In this document: positions 1 to 10,783 of the stretch, in pieces
How positions within the stretch are numbered: position 1 is the first letter of the stretch
Layout of the letters: every line of letters begins with the position of its first letter
Source of the DNA: Tetraselmis striata
Lineage: Eukaryota; Chlorophyta; Chlorodendrophyceae; Chlorodendrales; Chlorodendraceae
Direction: 5' to 3'
Assembly: GCA_006384855.1 (NCBI GenBank)
Contig: VCJN01001341.1
Coordinates: 1-64,000 of the forward strand
DNA: 64,000 nucleotides
Program-made: the position numbers and the translations under genes
Notes under the pieces: generated by a model
What the model was told of the DNA's origin: nothing
What the model saw: the letters and a program-made list of their open reading frames with translations, nothing else
The model's database searches: none

Positions 1-1591
1 ACGATTGTTGCGTTCGTGAGTGAGGACAGGGTAGCTGCGGCCATCCTCCTTCAACCTAGTGCCCCTGGTTTTAATCTTCCGAAAGAGGTGGTGGTAGCAG
101 GTAACAGCCTGCGGCGGCGGTTATAACACACGTTCAAGCAAGCAAGTTATGAGGTCCGACCCGATTCCAACTTAAAGACGAAGAGATAGACGGGCGTCAC
201 CTTGGCCGCGGGGAACATCGTCCTAATTGCCAAAACCACTCCAGAGCCCTTGTCGGAGACAACTGCACTAGGGTCGAGGGCGACGCCATAAAGCTCGCGA
301 CAGGTTGACGAGAGACCCCGAAAGAGTGTCAGAAAGGCAGGCGCAGTCTCATAGCGAGCGAAGCAAAACGCAATTGGCAAGAACGTGTTGACGAGTGTCC
401 GTTTAAAGCTGGATTTTCTGATCGTAGTCGTGCCGACTGTCAGAAGGACCCACTTGTTGAACGACACCTTGTGCGTGCCGTCAGTCATAAGGTGCAAGGG
501 CAGTCCAGAAAGCAAAGCCATCCGAAGCGTGCTCAAGAGCTCGAGTGAAGAAAACGCCACAGCACTCGACTCCTCATCTACTCCGTCTCGGAGCATAACC
601 AAGTCAGTTTCTGACACTCTATCCAATGCACTCCCTGATGGCAATGCCTTTGACTCGGCCCACTCGCGCAGATCGTGAAAAGATGTGAGCTGAAACGCTC
701 CTTTGCCGAGCTTGATCAAATACTTTTTCCACCGTCGTAGCTGAGTCAGGAGCTGGGGCCGCATGCCATCCAAGACTCCGGCAGCGCGTATGATCGAGCG
801 TGGTACATGATCCAACGCATTCTTTGGCGACATTCCCCGAAGCAGGAGCGGCTGCAGTATGCCCCGAAGCGACTGAGGTACACCCTCCCCACCACGGATC
901 TCGACAAGTGTAGTCGTGTGAACATCGTTGCTGAACTGCAACTCCCACTTGCCGGTTTGCTTGTTGACAACCGCGCGCATCCGGGCCGGGCAGGCTACAT
1001 GCTGCCGGCACTGGTACACATGTAAACAAACAGAGTTCCGTTGGTTCAACCGCAGGTGACTGCTACCTGCACGCGGAAATTATTTGACGAGGGGCAGCAT
1101 ACCTTTGTAGCCGCCGAGGCATACAAGAACCGCCATTTAGTAGGAATGCCTGAGATCACCGACTTGACCGCTTTGTAGTCGGCAAATTCAGTGTGGCCGT
1201 CTTCGGCAGGAAGCCAGTGAGCGATATAGTGTGGTTGTACCTCAGCCCCAGCCGGGGTGGGCCATGGGGACCCTGCAACTGTCGTGTCGGAACGCTTAGC
1301 GCTGCCTTGCATACCGGGGCTGCCTGCGGCACCCACTTCAGACGCCACTACTTCAGCCAAAGACAAAGTGGGGCGCTGTTCACCCCCCCTTAACGACTCT
1401 TCGAAGGTCGCAACATCACGCAAGGCGGCCCCACGCGAGGAGACGGGCCGCCCGACGGCAGACCCGATACAACTTGTTGCCATCTCGAGAAGAACTTCCC
1501 TACCGAACGTTCCCTCATGCGCTTGAAGAATTACCTCCGCCCGCTCAAGTGCAGCGCCAAGTTCGTCGATAGCCCGCAAGGGGAAACTCAT
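1..1591 (-). CDS. Mutator-like (MULE) transposase, 5' part of gene, runs off left edge
   Basis: DNA transposase of the Mutator-like type. Two ORFs join across a 56-nt GT-AG intron (1011-1066), and a second intron (109-200) joins to a third exon that leaves the window at base 1. Exons, in transcript order: 1591-1067, 1010-201, 108-<1. The N-terminal part has an acidic/Ala-rich leader and a Cys-containing DNA-binding region (VQCRQHVACPARM, like FLYWCH/FAR1 zinc fingers; family assignment inferred). The central part has the MULE catalytic pattern: DGTHKVSFNKW with the first Asp, PIAFCFARYETAP, then SDKGSGVVLAIRTMFPAAK with the second Asp. Exon 3 continues with CYHHLFRKIKTRG, fitting the C-x-H-type motif after DDE-region strand five. 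No stop or frameshift is seen across about 490 codons, so the copy may be young. The start Met at 1591 is the first in the open frame and is not proven. Terminal inverted repeats were not found; the 3' end lies outside the window. Confidence 0.8.
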
Positions 1592-1676
1592 ACTGACCCC
1601 GCAGCCCTACTTCCTACTTGTTTCAGCGAGAACTGTTTGACATGTGTGGGAGGCGGAGAACTGCCTCGACTTCGCG

Positions 1677-1699
1677 GCAACCTACCTACCTACCTACCT
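1677..1699. repeat. CCTA microsatellite
   Basis: About five tandem copies of a 4-bp unit (acct/ccta), just upstream of the MULE transposase start. The stretch 1592-1870 around it shows no coding signal. Confidence 0.8.
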
Positions 1700-1867
1700 T
1701 CGGAGAACCTGCCTCGACCCGCCGCCTTTGCCTCGTTCCGCCGCCACCAAGTGATCATGTACTTTGCGCCAGTACACGCGAACCCTAAAAACCTGCACGG
1801 GGTTTAAAGCTAGTAAATTATCCCATTTTCAGTGAGTCATAAGTGAAGTATAGTGGCATGTACCGTT

Positions 1868-2535
1868 TACGCTATAATCTTGTCCCATTCCCGTCCACAT
1901 ACACCTCCTCATCAACATTAGGTGAGCAGGATTCATCCATAATATCATCATTGTCCACCAGCCATATACGAATGGGCCACGGCGTAGGGCGAACATCATA
2001 TGGACAGTAGCATTATCTGGTGATAAACGGGTAAACATAGGCGTTCTAGCCGGGAACTCTTGGATTAGTTTCTAATGCTTTGTCATAGCATTAAACTTCT
2101 CTCAAGCTCGTAGTATAAAAAACACCGAGAGTATCATTACGATTAGCTTTACGACACTGTTCAAAGTGTGCAGCAATTTGTTCTACTCTGTTCCATGGCG
2201 GATGTATATATATATACGCGTTCACCAGCTAAGTCCCGTTTTAAAACTGATTCATTGACCATCAAAATGGCAGATCTTTATGGGCATTCAATCCCTCATA
2301 ATCAGCACATACCTTTAATGTAAACTTACACTTGTCATAGAGTGGGTCAAAGATACGATCCACCAGTCTCCAGGTAACACCAATATGTGTACTAGAAGTC
2401 TGGACATGTTTACGACGGATAGCTTTTATTCGACGACGACCCGGCTTTTTCTGAGTTGCTGCAAGGAGTATGCTTTTCGTATGTGTATCAGACGCTTTAC
2501 TGCATATGAATCGACCACCTGAGGGGGTGCATGTA
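1868..2535 (-). pseudogene. AT-rich island with three decayed minus-strand ORF pieces
   Basis: This stretch is visibly richer in A+T than its surroundings. Three successive minus-strand open pieces read like real protein but lie in different frames separated by stops. The first (about 2530-2262) contains KPGRRRIKAIRRKHVQTSS and THIGVTWRLVDRIFDPLYD. The second (about 2240-2095) contains WNRVEQIAAHFEQCRKANRN. The third (about 2010-1870) contains PYDVRPTPWPIRIWLVDND and an acidic tail. Their order and common strand suggest one gene broken by frameshifts. I do not recognise the family. The A+T-rich coding style differs from the host genes and would fit a viral insertion or a foreign mobile element (inference). 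Confidence 0.4.
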
Positions 2536-3429
2536 GTGAGTTCCCCAGGGCTGGCCGTTCCTAGCTATGTGAGAACGTATAATATGCAGCTAGTATGGGA
2601 GTGAGTTCGCGGCTCGGGGGTTGATGAAATGGCAAGCCGCCCTCGTGACTGCCCATATGTATGTAAATAGATGATCTCGAGGCGTACGGGCTCGCCCAAG
2701 CGATCTTCGAGTTACTTACGGTCGGTAATGCTACGACCACCGCTACACCGCAGGATCCATCAGCTGGAACTAAGACCCGTACGTGTACGAGCATTAGCGG
2801 AGGACGGCGCCTCGTCACATTTCCTTTTACGGCCACTCCCCATGGAGCTGGTACTGGTGAGGCCGCCTCTGCTGCCCAGCAATCGCTTCCTATCGGGGGT
2901 GCGAGTACTGCCAATACCGTTACTACATGCGCTTCCGTAGCTCTCAAGATACCGTCGCCCCGCGAAATAGTGGCGCCCCCTCCGTCAGTGGCAACTCCTT
3001 CCCTACTAGAACCGCCAGGCGATACTACAGCTCCGCCCTCGGGTAGGGTACCTCCGATGATCAACACACGACCATGGTTATCCAACGCCACCTCAGCCGT
3101 GCGATTCGCTTGCGCGACTGCTTTGTGGCCCTCGCTCTTGGCTTCCAGCGTACGGGTGCCTAAGCCTCGCGACTTGATACCCTGCGCTTGTACAACGCAT
3201 GCGGGCCGGGCTCCCTATCGCGTTTTCATTCGGATCACGAGTCAGCCCGCAAAACTCCCCATGCGGCTTATTCGGCCGCCGCTGCGCGGGTGCTGGGCCT
3301 TTGCCCGCGCCGGGGTTCCGCGCTTGTCACATGCCATGGGCCTACGTGTGGTATTGACCCCTTATAGCTTCGCTGCACGGATGCCGCTCGAACCGGAACG
3401 CCACGGATGATTTCGTCGTGGATGATTTC
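2536..3429. other. No recognisable gene; possibly upstream part of the LINE
   Basis: Overlapping open frames are present on both strands but none has a domain I recognise. The direct continuation into the LINE C-terminal frame at 3430 suggests that part of this stretch is decayed LINE reverse-transcriptase sequence. Confidence 0.3.
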
Positions 3430-4438
3430 ATGTTCCCATCAGCCCCGTCGCGAACTACAAGCACCGCATGCATACCGCTTTGAAAAATATGTGGGCTTCC
3501 GTGGCGATTGAAGCCGGGGCGGTTCTCGACCGGGACCGCTCAGGAGTCCGCGATTTGACCCTTGAGACGAGTGGGCTGCGCCCAGCGGACCGCTCGCGGC
3601 CGTCAGATTTGACGCTGGCTGGGTGGGGGAGACCGGCGTGCGATTACATGATCGATGTTGCTTGCGTGTCCTCCACGACCCCCACTTGGGGCAACGGCCC
3701 TCGCCGGTGCACCCCGGGGATCGCGGCGACCGAGGCGGAGCACAACAAGCTGGCGGCGGACCGGGCGTCTTCCGCCCAAGTGCATGGTGTTCACCGGTAC
3801 TACTCTTTTGTGGTTGAGGACCGCGGCCGCCTCGGAAAATCCGCTTTGACAGTGGTCTACATCTTCGCGGTGTTACTTGATGTGCGCAACTTCCCTGGCA
3901 GTCCTTCCGCGGCCCCGACTTCATGCTTCCTTCGGGGTCAATCCGTCCATGCTCTTCGGAACTTTGTCGCCAGCCAACCCGCCGAGTTCCGCCATCACCT
4001 GCCGCGCACGCGGCGCGCGGGGGTTGTTGCAGCGGGTCTCTGCTTGCGTGCATGGTACCTTGGGCGTCATTCTCTTTGCCGGAGTGTAGACGGCCAAGTC
4101 TGATGCGCGTCTGCCCTTGCTCATTCCGCACCCTCTTTTGGTGCTGCTTCCGCCGCGCAATTGCTGTAGTGGACGTTTCCTATCGCATTTTCGGGTGATT
4201 TCCTGATCGACTTTTGCAGCTAGCTCATGTCACTATAATCCAACTTTGTTGGAAATTCCGTCATTGTCCTTCAATTCGTCTTGTATAGAATGCTTCGGCA
4301 ATTTGCTTGACTATAACGGATCGTCGCCTACCCAGGGCTTTCCGTATTAAGTGGATCGCTGCCTAAGAAAAGGCCATCGTGAAGACGCTGCTAGGGTTTC
4401 ACTGGTGCCAGTCTTGTCCCGGGGCGGGAAAAAACGAT
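3430..4438 (+). mobile_element. LINE (non-LTR retrotransposon) 3' end: ORF2 C-terminus plus 3' UTR and A-rich tail
   Basis: The + frame up to the stop near 4103 contains a post-RT C-terminal region of algal LINE type: NYKHRMHTALKNMWASVAIE, then RSRPSDLTLAGWGRP, a hydrophobic ACDYMIDVACVSS (compare RPADxL...xDVTV in such elements), AATEAEHNKLAADR, and YYSFVVEDRGRLG. After the stop, 4245-4438 is a ~195-bp segment ending in gggcgggaaaaaac. The same segment recurs at 59794-59987 (+), 58992-59163 (-), 19752-19848 (+) and, diverged, at 17106-17195, always sharing the 3' side. That is the signature of a LINE 3' UTR with 5'-truncated copies. The RT core upstream is not recognisable, so this copy is itself truncated or decayed. 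Confidence 0.6.
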
Positions 4439-4558
4439 TTAATCAGTATATTGTCTGGGGTGAATTTCAGTACCTCGTTGTGAATTTCAGTCATCTTCTT
4501 TGTGCATATGGCTGTTGTGAATCAAATCGTATCCCGCTTATTTAGCCGACAAGTTTTC

Positions 4559-4950
4559 GTTAGCAAAGCAGGGGGCTCGCTGTTTTGCCATGAAGGTGTC
4601 ATATTCCAGTGAGATTCCAGTGAGATTCGAGATTCCACTGATATATATCTCTTACAACGTTTGGCACAGAGGCTCGGGCCCCATAGCACGCACGAAAGGG
4701 TTGGAAAGGGTGGGTTGCGCTAGTTGGAAGCTGGCGCAAAGGCAGAAGGTGGAGACGCCGCCGCGTTGCGGGGCGTCAAATAGGGGTGAGGGATGGCAGT
4801 GGGCACACGGTAGTTGCGCCCTAGCCGCCTACGGCGGAATTTGCAAAGTCAAGTAACACCCTTCGTACTTGGCACCGTGTAATTCAAACCTCTGTAATTC
4901 TAAATATGACCATTAGCAAAGCAAGGGGCTCGCATTTCTGCCATCTTGTC
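4559..4950 (+). repeat. Left flank of DIRS nest: ~200-bp terminal-type repeat bracketed by ~40-bp direct repeats
   Basis: Bases 4709-4908 are a diverged copy of 10784-10985 in the same orientation; shared blocks include gttgcgctag, gcgcaaaggcagaa and ccgtgtaattcaaacct. The copy is bracketed by a second, shorter direct repeat (ttagcaaagcaggggg at about 4559 and ttagcaaagcaagggg at about 4911, each followed by gctcgc...tgccat). DIRS-order elements such as Chlamydomonas TOC1 are known to carry unusual split or nested terminal repeats rather than simple LTRs. Position at the outer edge of the recombinase fragment fits that. Confidence 0.6.
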
Positions 4951-4959
4951 GCCACTTGG

Positions 4960-5530
4960 CGTGGCAACTTGGCTGGTTTACCGCTGGAAGGGGATCATCC
5001 AGCCAAAGAGGTGCCATGTTGCCGGGCACGGCAACCCTGTTGGGTCGATGTAGTCGATGAGCGCCACGGTGGACTCCATCGCCCAACCGATCTCGTACGC
5101 GGTTGTAGTGGACCCCTTTCAGAGGGAGTGGGACGTCAACGCGAGCTTCGCGGGGGGCCGGGGGGGGGGGGGGGGGGGGCTCTTGCATGGATGTCATCGA
5201 TACAGGCAAGTATGCAGCCAGCTGGTGAGGGTGTCCGCCGTCATCCATTTTGCTTGCCCCTTGCGCTCGCTGACGGCCCATCGTGCCGCTAGCACGCGCC
5301 CACCGGCGAGTACTTGGCGGGCGGCATCAGAGTAGTGCAGCGGCTCCGCGATGTCGGCATGCGCTGATGCTGCCAGCTGACACATCAACTTCGTGCTTGC
5401 ATCCGCGCCACGCTGGCCTTTCCGATCACGATGGTATAGGAGGATTCCGCCGTCCGGGCCGACCGTGAGGTCTCCCGTACGACACTCCACGCACGCTCCT
5501 CCGCGACAGAAAAACAGATAGAGCACGACG
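4960..5530 (-). pseudogene. DIRS-type tyrosine recombinase fragment
   Basis: On the minus strand, frames separated by breaks read VECRTGDLTVGPDGGILLYH followed by KGQRGADASTKL (the strand-Arg-Lys part of a tyrosine recombinase). Downstream come an IGWAMESTVALIDYIDPTG segment and LFGWM near the C-terminus. This order fits the DIRS-element recombinase C-terminal half. A 19-nt G tract (5160-5180) and frame changes interrupt it, so it is non-functional. The known activity of the family is integration of the circular cDNA of DIRS retroelements. Confidence 0.5.
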
Positions 5531-5822
5531 ACTATGGACCGGCAGGAGGACCCCCGGCTTCGTCGTTATTTGGTAGTACTTGACTTGGTCACGCTGAGTT
5601 TTGTCTTTGCGAGTACTCCCGGGATATGTAGCCGTTAGATTACTATTATCGGTTAATCGCACGGGTAAGATCGCTTTCCGCGCGATCTCGCCGCTAGTTC
5701 GCGCAGCCTGCTGCCTCGTTTATTATCGCAGTACTTGATAGTACATCAAGTTTAAAATCTTAGCATTCCGCGTCGTCACGCACGACAGCCCGCAAAAACA
5801 GTGCATATCGATTGTACAAACC

Positions 5823-5878
5823 AGAACTCGAACCCATGGTCGACAGCAGTAGAGCGCGCTACCGCCCTACGTGTACTG
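5823..5878 (-). repeat. tRNA-like fragment (possible second SINE family or tRNA pseudogene)
   Basis: Read on the minus strand, gggcggtagcgcgctctac resembles a tRNA A box/D arm and gggttcgagttctgg a B box/T arm, about 30 nt apart as expected for Pol III internal promoters. No convincing acceptor stem closes it, so it is unlikely to be a functional tRNA gene. No second copy was found in the window. Confidence 0.4.
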
Positions 5879-6639
5879 CAGTGATGTACTGGTACTACTA
5901 AGAGAAGGGATAACCCGCCTTGTTGAGAGCATCATCATCACGTGGGGGGGGGGGGGGGGGGGGGCGGTCTTCGTCGTCGTCAGCAGCCCGCGCACATGCG
6001 CATCATTATTACCCAATCGGGCCAGCCGTGCGCGGACGACGCCATTCAGCTCGGTATCAACTCTAGTAGTAGCCCCGGGCCACGCCAATCCCACAGTCAT
6101 AGCCATGCACACCCGGTCACACGTTGCGAGTATTTAGGCCACACACGGGTTTCAGTCGCTACGTGGGGCGGTTACATGAGGGTCGGCACTCGTCCGATGG
6201 TAGCGAGTGCGCATCGCGCCTCGCTCGCCCGCCCCGCGCCGATCGCATGCTGCCCTCACGGGTCCGCCTTCCCATTGCTCGACGCGGAAGAAGTTGGTAG
6301 GCAAGCACCCTAACCCGTTCCCCAGTCTCCTTTCGTCTATTACTGTCCGTGTTATATATTTGTGGGATTACGCGCGCATCGACATGTTGGCTGCTGCAGC
6401 GGCCCGTGGCCCACAACGAGCAGCACTCGGTGGCTCAGCCGGTTGTTATAGACAGGTGCAACGCACACTCATCGCGCGAAGACTGGCCCGCTACCTCTCG
6501 AAAACAGCGGACCCCTGAAAGTTGTCATGGTTACCCCCAAGATGTTTTCGAAGCGTGTAGCAGGGAGGGCGATGTAAACGGCGATGGTCATCGTCTCAGA
6601 ACATATGTTGTCGGCATAGCGACTATATGATATACGTTC

Positions 6640-7990
6640 TCTGCTTCTCTAAAGGCTTCCTGCATGTTCGTCTGATATTATCACACTCCCCTCGACACTA
6701 CCCATGATCCGGTGCACCCTAACCGGATGCCAGGTCGTGCCATGAAATAGGGCTTCCTCCAGTGGAATGGTTACACGATGGCCACAGCTTCCGTTGTTCT
6801 CAGCCGCGCTGTCACTTTTCCCTATGCCGCCTACCATACGCTTGCTCTGGCGATGAAACTGGATGTCCGCTGTCGTTGTTTGCACTCTGACCTCTAGAGC
6901 GCTGTTGTTGTTGGATGGTGCTTGTATAATCTGCAGTGGTCTCCGTAACTGGGGTAGCTGTGGCTGGCTGTTAGCTGAATATTAGCATCATCTATGGCGT
7001 GTTCCTGGTGCCAACGGATGCCGTGTGGTAAAAGGTGGGCGTCCTTGTGATGGGCATGCTGATGACGCGCGAGGTGGAGCGTGCTGGGCAATCATGGCCG
7101 ACCGCGGGAGCGCTTGCTGTGTGATCATGATTCGCGCGGCTGTGGAGGGACGCGCATGATGAGGTCGTGCTACCATCGCTGGTGTTGTTGCATCAGACTG
7201 TGCGAAGGGTTGCATGCTGGGGAGCGTTGGTGGCTGCATAGTGACAGGAGACGGTCCAGGGTAGAGTGGCTGCTGAATGTTCAGCTATTGTGGTGGCACT
7301 AGCGGTATATAGGTGCATGGAACACCATAGCTGAGTGCCGCTGACGCGCGGAGTTGTACCATATGCGACCGCCCCAGTTGCATGCCTGCAGTGGGTGGGA
7401 GGCGCTGGCGTCGCCTCCAGCACATGCATTGTGATCATAAGTTTTCAGACGAAAGCAGTGCATATGTGCAACTCCTCAATAGTACGCTATTTGCGGGGGA
7501 GTGTTGATATATATATGAGTCCGGAGCGATATACCTCGTGATGCGCTTGCTGTGTACACTGCAGCAGGCCCGTCAAGTGAACATTCTCCTGAGCGAGTTC
7601 GTTGGGCCGCTGCCGTTCCGTTTCGGCTGCCTTCGTTAGAGCGTTGCTAGTAGCTTGCGCATCGCCGCGCACCTTCAGAACTTATTGGGGTCCCGCTCCC
7701 TTACTGCCAGCCGCAGCGTGTTAGGTGACGAGCCGTCCTCGCGAGCGGCCAGCCGCGCTGCCCTCATAGCTCGCAGCCGCTCTTGTAGTTCCTGGGCACA
7801 TCGCACAGCCGCATTCCGCTTCTCCAGCGCCGTGTCTCGCTCAGCGAGTGCACGCTTTGTGTTCTGGCGGATTTGCCGTGTTTTGCAGCGTTGCTTGCGA
7901 CCATGGGCAAATAGGCGGGCCTCGATACGGATGTGGCCCGATTATTCGAATTCGGAGCGATGATCCTAGTCGTGCCAGCCAGCACCACGT
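6640..7990 (-). pseudogene. Gag-like coiled-coil and P/Q-rich ORF pieces of a retroelement
   Basis: Minus-strand frames give, in order: a basic/acidic heptad-like helix (about 7930-7677) containing RALAERDTALEKRNAAVRCA and ELQERLRAMRAARLAAREDG and ending at a stop; a second helical piece (TKAAETERQRPNELAQENVH); a Pro/Gln/Met/His-rich low-complexity piece (7239-6988); and an unrecognised piece at 6885-6649. A coiled coil followed by a flexible linker is typical of retroelement Gag/ORF1 proteins, and the strand matches the neighbouring DIRS domains. Assignment is by context only. Several breaks make it non-functional. Confidence 0.3.
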
Positions 7991-8404
7991 CAATGGTCGC
8001 CAGCGCGGCCGCATGGCTGCCGTAAAGCTAGGTTGGCGCAACGCCCACACGCCCACAACCGCTTGGGGGCCTCGCCGCCAGTGTCGATGATGTTCGTGCC
8101 TCCCGGAAACTCGAGGTAGCCGTCCGGGCTGCCATTCGCTAGCAGCCGCCAGACACTACGATCACCGCCACATTTTAAAACCTTCCACCACCTGCTTGAC
8201 GCCAAAATTATCGGCTCGTGACACACGCAGCAAACGAGCCGCACATTTCGCTTCGCCGCAGCGGACCGGGTGCCATGGCCAGGCAGCGGGGTAGGCTTCC
8301 GACGCCCGGCCCGCCGCGCTTGCTCTAGCGCCTCTCGCAGCTCGGTCAACATGGTGCGACGGCAGCTTGAACGCGATGAGGCCGGCTTCGACCCCGATGT
8401 GCAT
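7990..8404 (-). pseudogene. Cys-rich ORF within the DIRS nest, unknown function
   Basis: A minus-strand frame (8352-7990) begins MLTELREALEQARRAGRRK and contains VCCVCHEPI and, ~55 residues later, CGRCANLALRQP, a possible zinc-binding cluster. An overlapping frame upstream (8404-8162) may be its 5' part shifted by an indel. No family was recognised. Strand and location suggest that it belongs to a mobile element. Confidence 0.25.
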
Positions 8405-8583
8405 GATCGTTGGGTAGCCCTAGATGTCTACTATCGGCCCCTAGGGCTCCACATGGCTCTAACAAACTCGCGACGCCCCGGGCCCGGGGGGGGGGGGGGG
8501 GGGGGGTTGCTGAGTGGGTGAGTGAGCGAGGCGAGAGACGAGAAGTGAAGAATCCTCGTACGCTTATTTAAGATTTTAAAGCA

Positions 8584-9076
8584 TTATTCGTACGCCTGCT
8601 TATAGTGCAACATTTCTAGAACATTTTCGCGACAAAACGAGTACAGTGGGGACCCCCCGATTTGCCGGTCTTTAACGACGACTGCCAGGCCGGCGCGGAA
8701 CAACTCCACGCGCACCACGGTACCCGGGTCTGTGCCCAAGGTAAGGCCCAGCTCCAACCGTAGGGCTTTTGCCAGGGTCAGGGCTTTCAGCACCACATGC
8801 GCGGGCAATGGGCCCGCATCATCTCGGAGTGTAGCGTCACATGTGACGCCGCATGGCCCTTGCGGACTTTGCTCATCAGATCGCCCAATGCCATATCGGC
8901 TCCCGTTCGTGGTCCTTGAAGAAGTCGTTGACGGCCGACGTGTGAAGCTGCAAGCTGGAGGCCTTGATCGTCCCCAGGTTGCCCAACCACGTGACGTACC
9001 GTGCCATATTAGTCCCGGGGTATGCAGCCAGGGCCGGTCGCCGGTCCTCCACGCAGAAACGGAAATATGGCTTCAT
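8584..9076 (-). pseudogene. DIRS-type tyrosine recombinase, N-terminal half, frameshifted
   Basis: Minus-strand pieces in shifting frames read YFRFCVEDRRPALAAYPGTN, YVTWLGNLGTIKASSLQLHT and SAVNDFFKDHEREP (the core-binding domain of DIRS/phage-like recombinases), followed by DLMSKVRKGH and then a C-terminal piece 8808-8584 with LPLxxALxLE-like helices. This is the same protein class as the fragment at 4960-5530 but the complementary N-terminal half. It lies downstream of the RT/RNase H block on the same strand, in the known DIRS gene order. Frame changes make it a pseudogene. Confidence 0.55.
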
Positions 9077-9170
9077 GCAGCTAGCGTACGACGCCGTAGT
9101 GGCCGGCGACCACGCACTTGATAGGAGCTCCAGGGTTTGGGTGCCAGGGTGTCAGACCCTAGCACCCATG

Positions 9171-10572
9171 TCATGTACGGGCGCATCGAATCAGCCCATG
9201 GTGTCTACAACTCGCGACCTCGACGCGGTAATTCACCGCCGCTGTAGCTCGTACCGGCGCCGAACGTACAACCGGTACTTGGTGGCCATTGCCCGGAAAC
9301 ATGGATAGCGTAGCACTCACGGCACCTCGGCGCAGGTAGACACATGCCGGAAGGGAACGCCCTATACAGTCACGGGCCATTGAGGCCTGCCGATAAGACC
9401 TCGCCCGTCCCGCCGCCCCGGCCGGAACAAGCCGGCGCGCGGCGCCACCGGGAGCTCCTCCGGGAGCTCCTCCACTGCGATGCCATCTCGGTGAGTGCAT
9501 GGTGCCACGTCTTGCCCTCTCATCGCGGCGCGACGACGGTCGCCGCCACGCCAATATGCTGCAGCTTCTGCACGAGGTCGGGTAGCAGCGGCCATAATCC
9601 GTTGCACCAGTTGTTCTCTCGGCGCCAATTCGCATCCGGCAGGCGCAACGCGTCCACCGCCTGGCACGTAGGATCCAACCACGCCGCGTTGCAACGGGGG
9701 AGCAGGGTGTTGAAGGCGGCCGCAAAGCGGTCGATGGTGTGAGGGCCGAATCGGCTCTCCAACTCCGCGAACAATAGGGGGTCAAGTTGCTAATCGTCGC
9801 TGTCGAGGTGCCGGCTTAGACGGTCCACCCAAACATTCGCTGCCAAGCGAATGTATTGGGCGCGCAAGTGGATGCCGCGCGAGTCCAGCAAGCACCAGAG
9901 TCGTCGCAGATCGGCCATCATCTCAGGCGAGCGTGAGGTTAGGCCCGACAGGACGCGGCATACCGCCTTGTGCAGGAAGACGTTGCGCCCGGCGAGGTGG
10001 GGGAGGAAGCTTTTCACTGCAAGTCGGAATGCTTTGAGCTCCTTCAAGGTGAAACGCTCGCTCGTCCGCCGAGCGAGCTCCAGAATCCCGGCGCCTCCAA
10101 CATGCCGTTCAACACCCCGCCCCACCCATAGCATGAGTTGTCGGTAAGCAGATAAGCCGTCTCCACCGGGCGGTGGATAGGCTTGTCGTTGGACTGACCG
10201 GGCACCGATGCATGTCCACCACTATAGGTCGCGGCGGAGCTGTGGCGTCATCCTGACGGGCCCACCCCACTGGTCACCGACCACGGAGTGGAGCTCCCGC
10301 GGGAAGAATCTTGCGGCCGGAATCGCCAAAAAGAGGTACTGCGCCTGCCCTGCCAGTGACCGCAGCTCGCGCACCGGGAGCCACCTGGCGTTCCGCGTGG
10401 CTACGCGGCCTATGAGCCGGGTGGCCTGCCGGGAGAGCCGGTGCAGCTTGTCTGACGGTGCGTAGAACATGCAGGTTGCTGAGTCGATGTCCGACCCCAT
10501 GGGTTGTTTGTGTTGAATGGACGAAGAGGTGCGGGAGTCTAGCTCATCGAGTCGCAGCAGCATCCGCTGCAC
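9171..10572 (-). pseudogene. DIRS-type reverse transcriptase / RNase H, broken by frameshifts
   Basis: Minus strand, from 10572 downwards. First comes an RT C-terminal/connection piece: CMFYAPSDKLHRLSRQATRL, RWLPVRELRSLAGQAQYLFL and AARFFPRELHSVVGD, ending in RMTPQLRRDL. After a frame break comes an RNase H piece (10134-9790) with FTLKELKAFRLAVKSFLPHL, a tether with SPEMMADLRRLWCLLDS, and AQYIRLAANVWVDRLSRHLD, the DIRS/Ty3-type RH C-terminus. A further shifted piece (9774-9520) has FGPHTIDRFAAAFNTLLPRC and LVQKLQHIGVAATVVAP, matching the post-RH VDxFA...LVxP region; broken pieces continue to about 9171. The catalytic RT core upstream of 10572 is missing. This is a decayed copy related to algal DIRS elements such as TOC1/kangaroo. 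Confidence 0.65.
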
Positions 10573-10783
10573 CAGCGCAGTGAGGCTACCGGTGTCCGTT
10601 GTCGAGCTTGCGGCGTTGCCTCCACCACACCTCTCCGAATCGTACGTACATGTTGTAATTGTCAGCCAACCGTGTGTCGTCCATAGTACGACATGCTGTC
10701 GTTATTGTAGTCGCGGCGAGCGGTTGGCATCGAACGTCCTTGTGATATCGTGTGTCACCTTGCTTGATTACGAGAGTCTCGAT

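Noticed and set aside
2561-3091. 176-residue minus ORF (starts MALDNHGRVLIIGG)
   Set aside because: Gly/Val/Ala-rich with no domain. Lies opposite likely LINE remnants.
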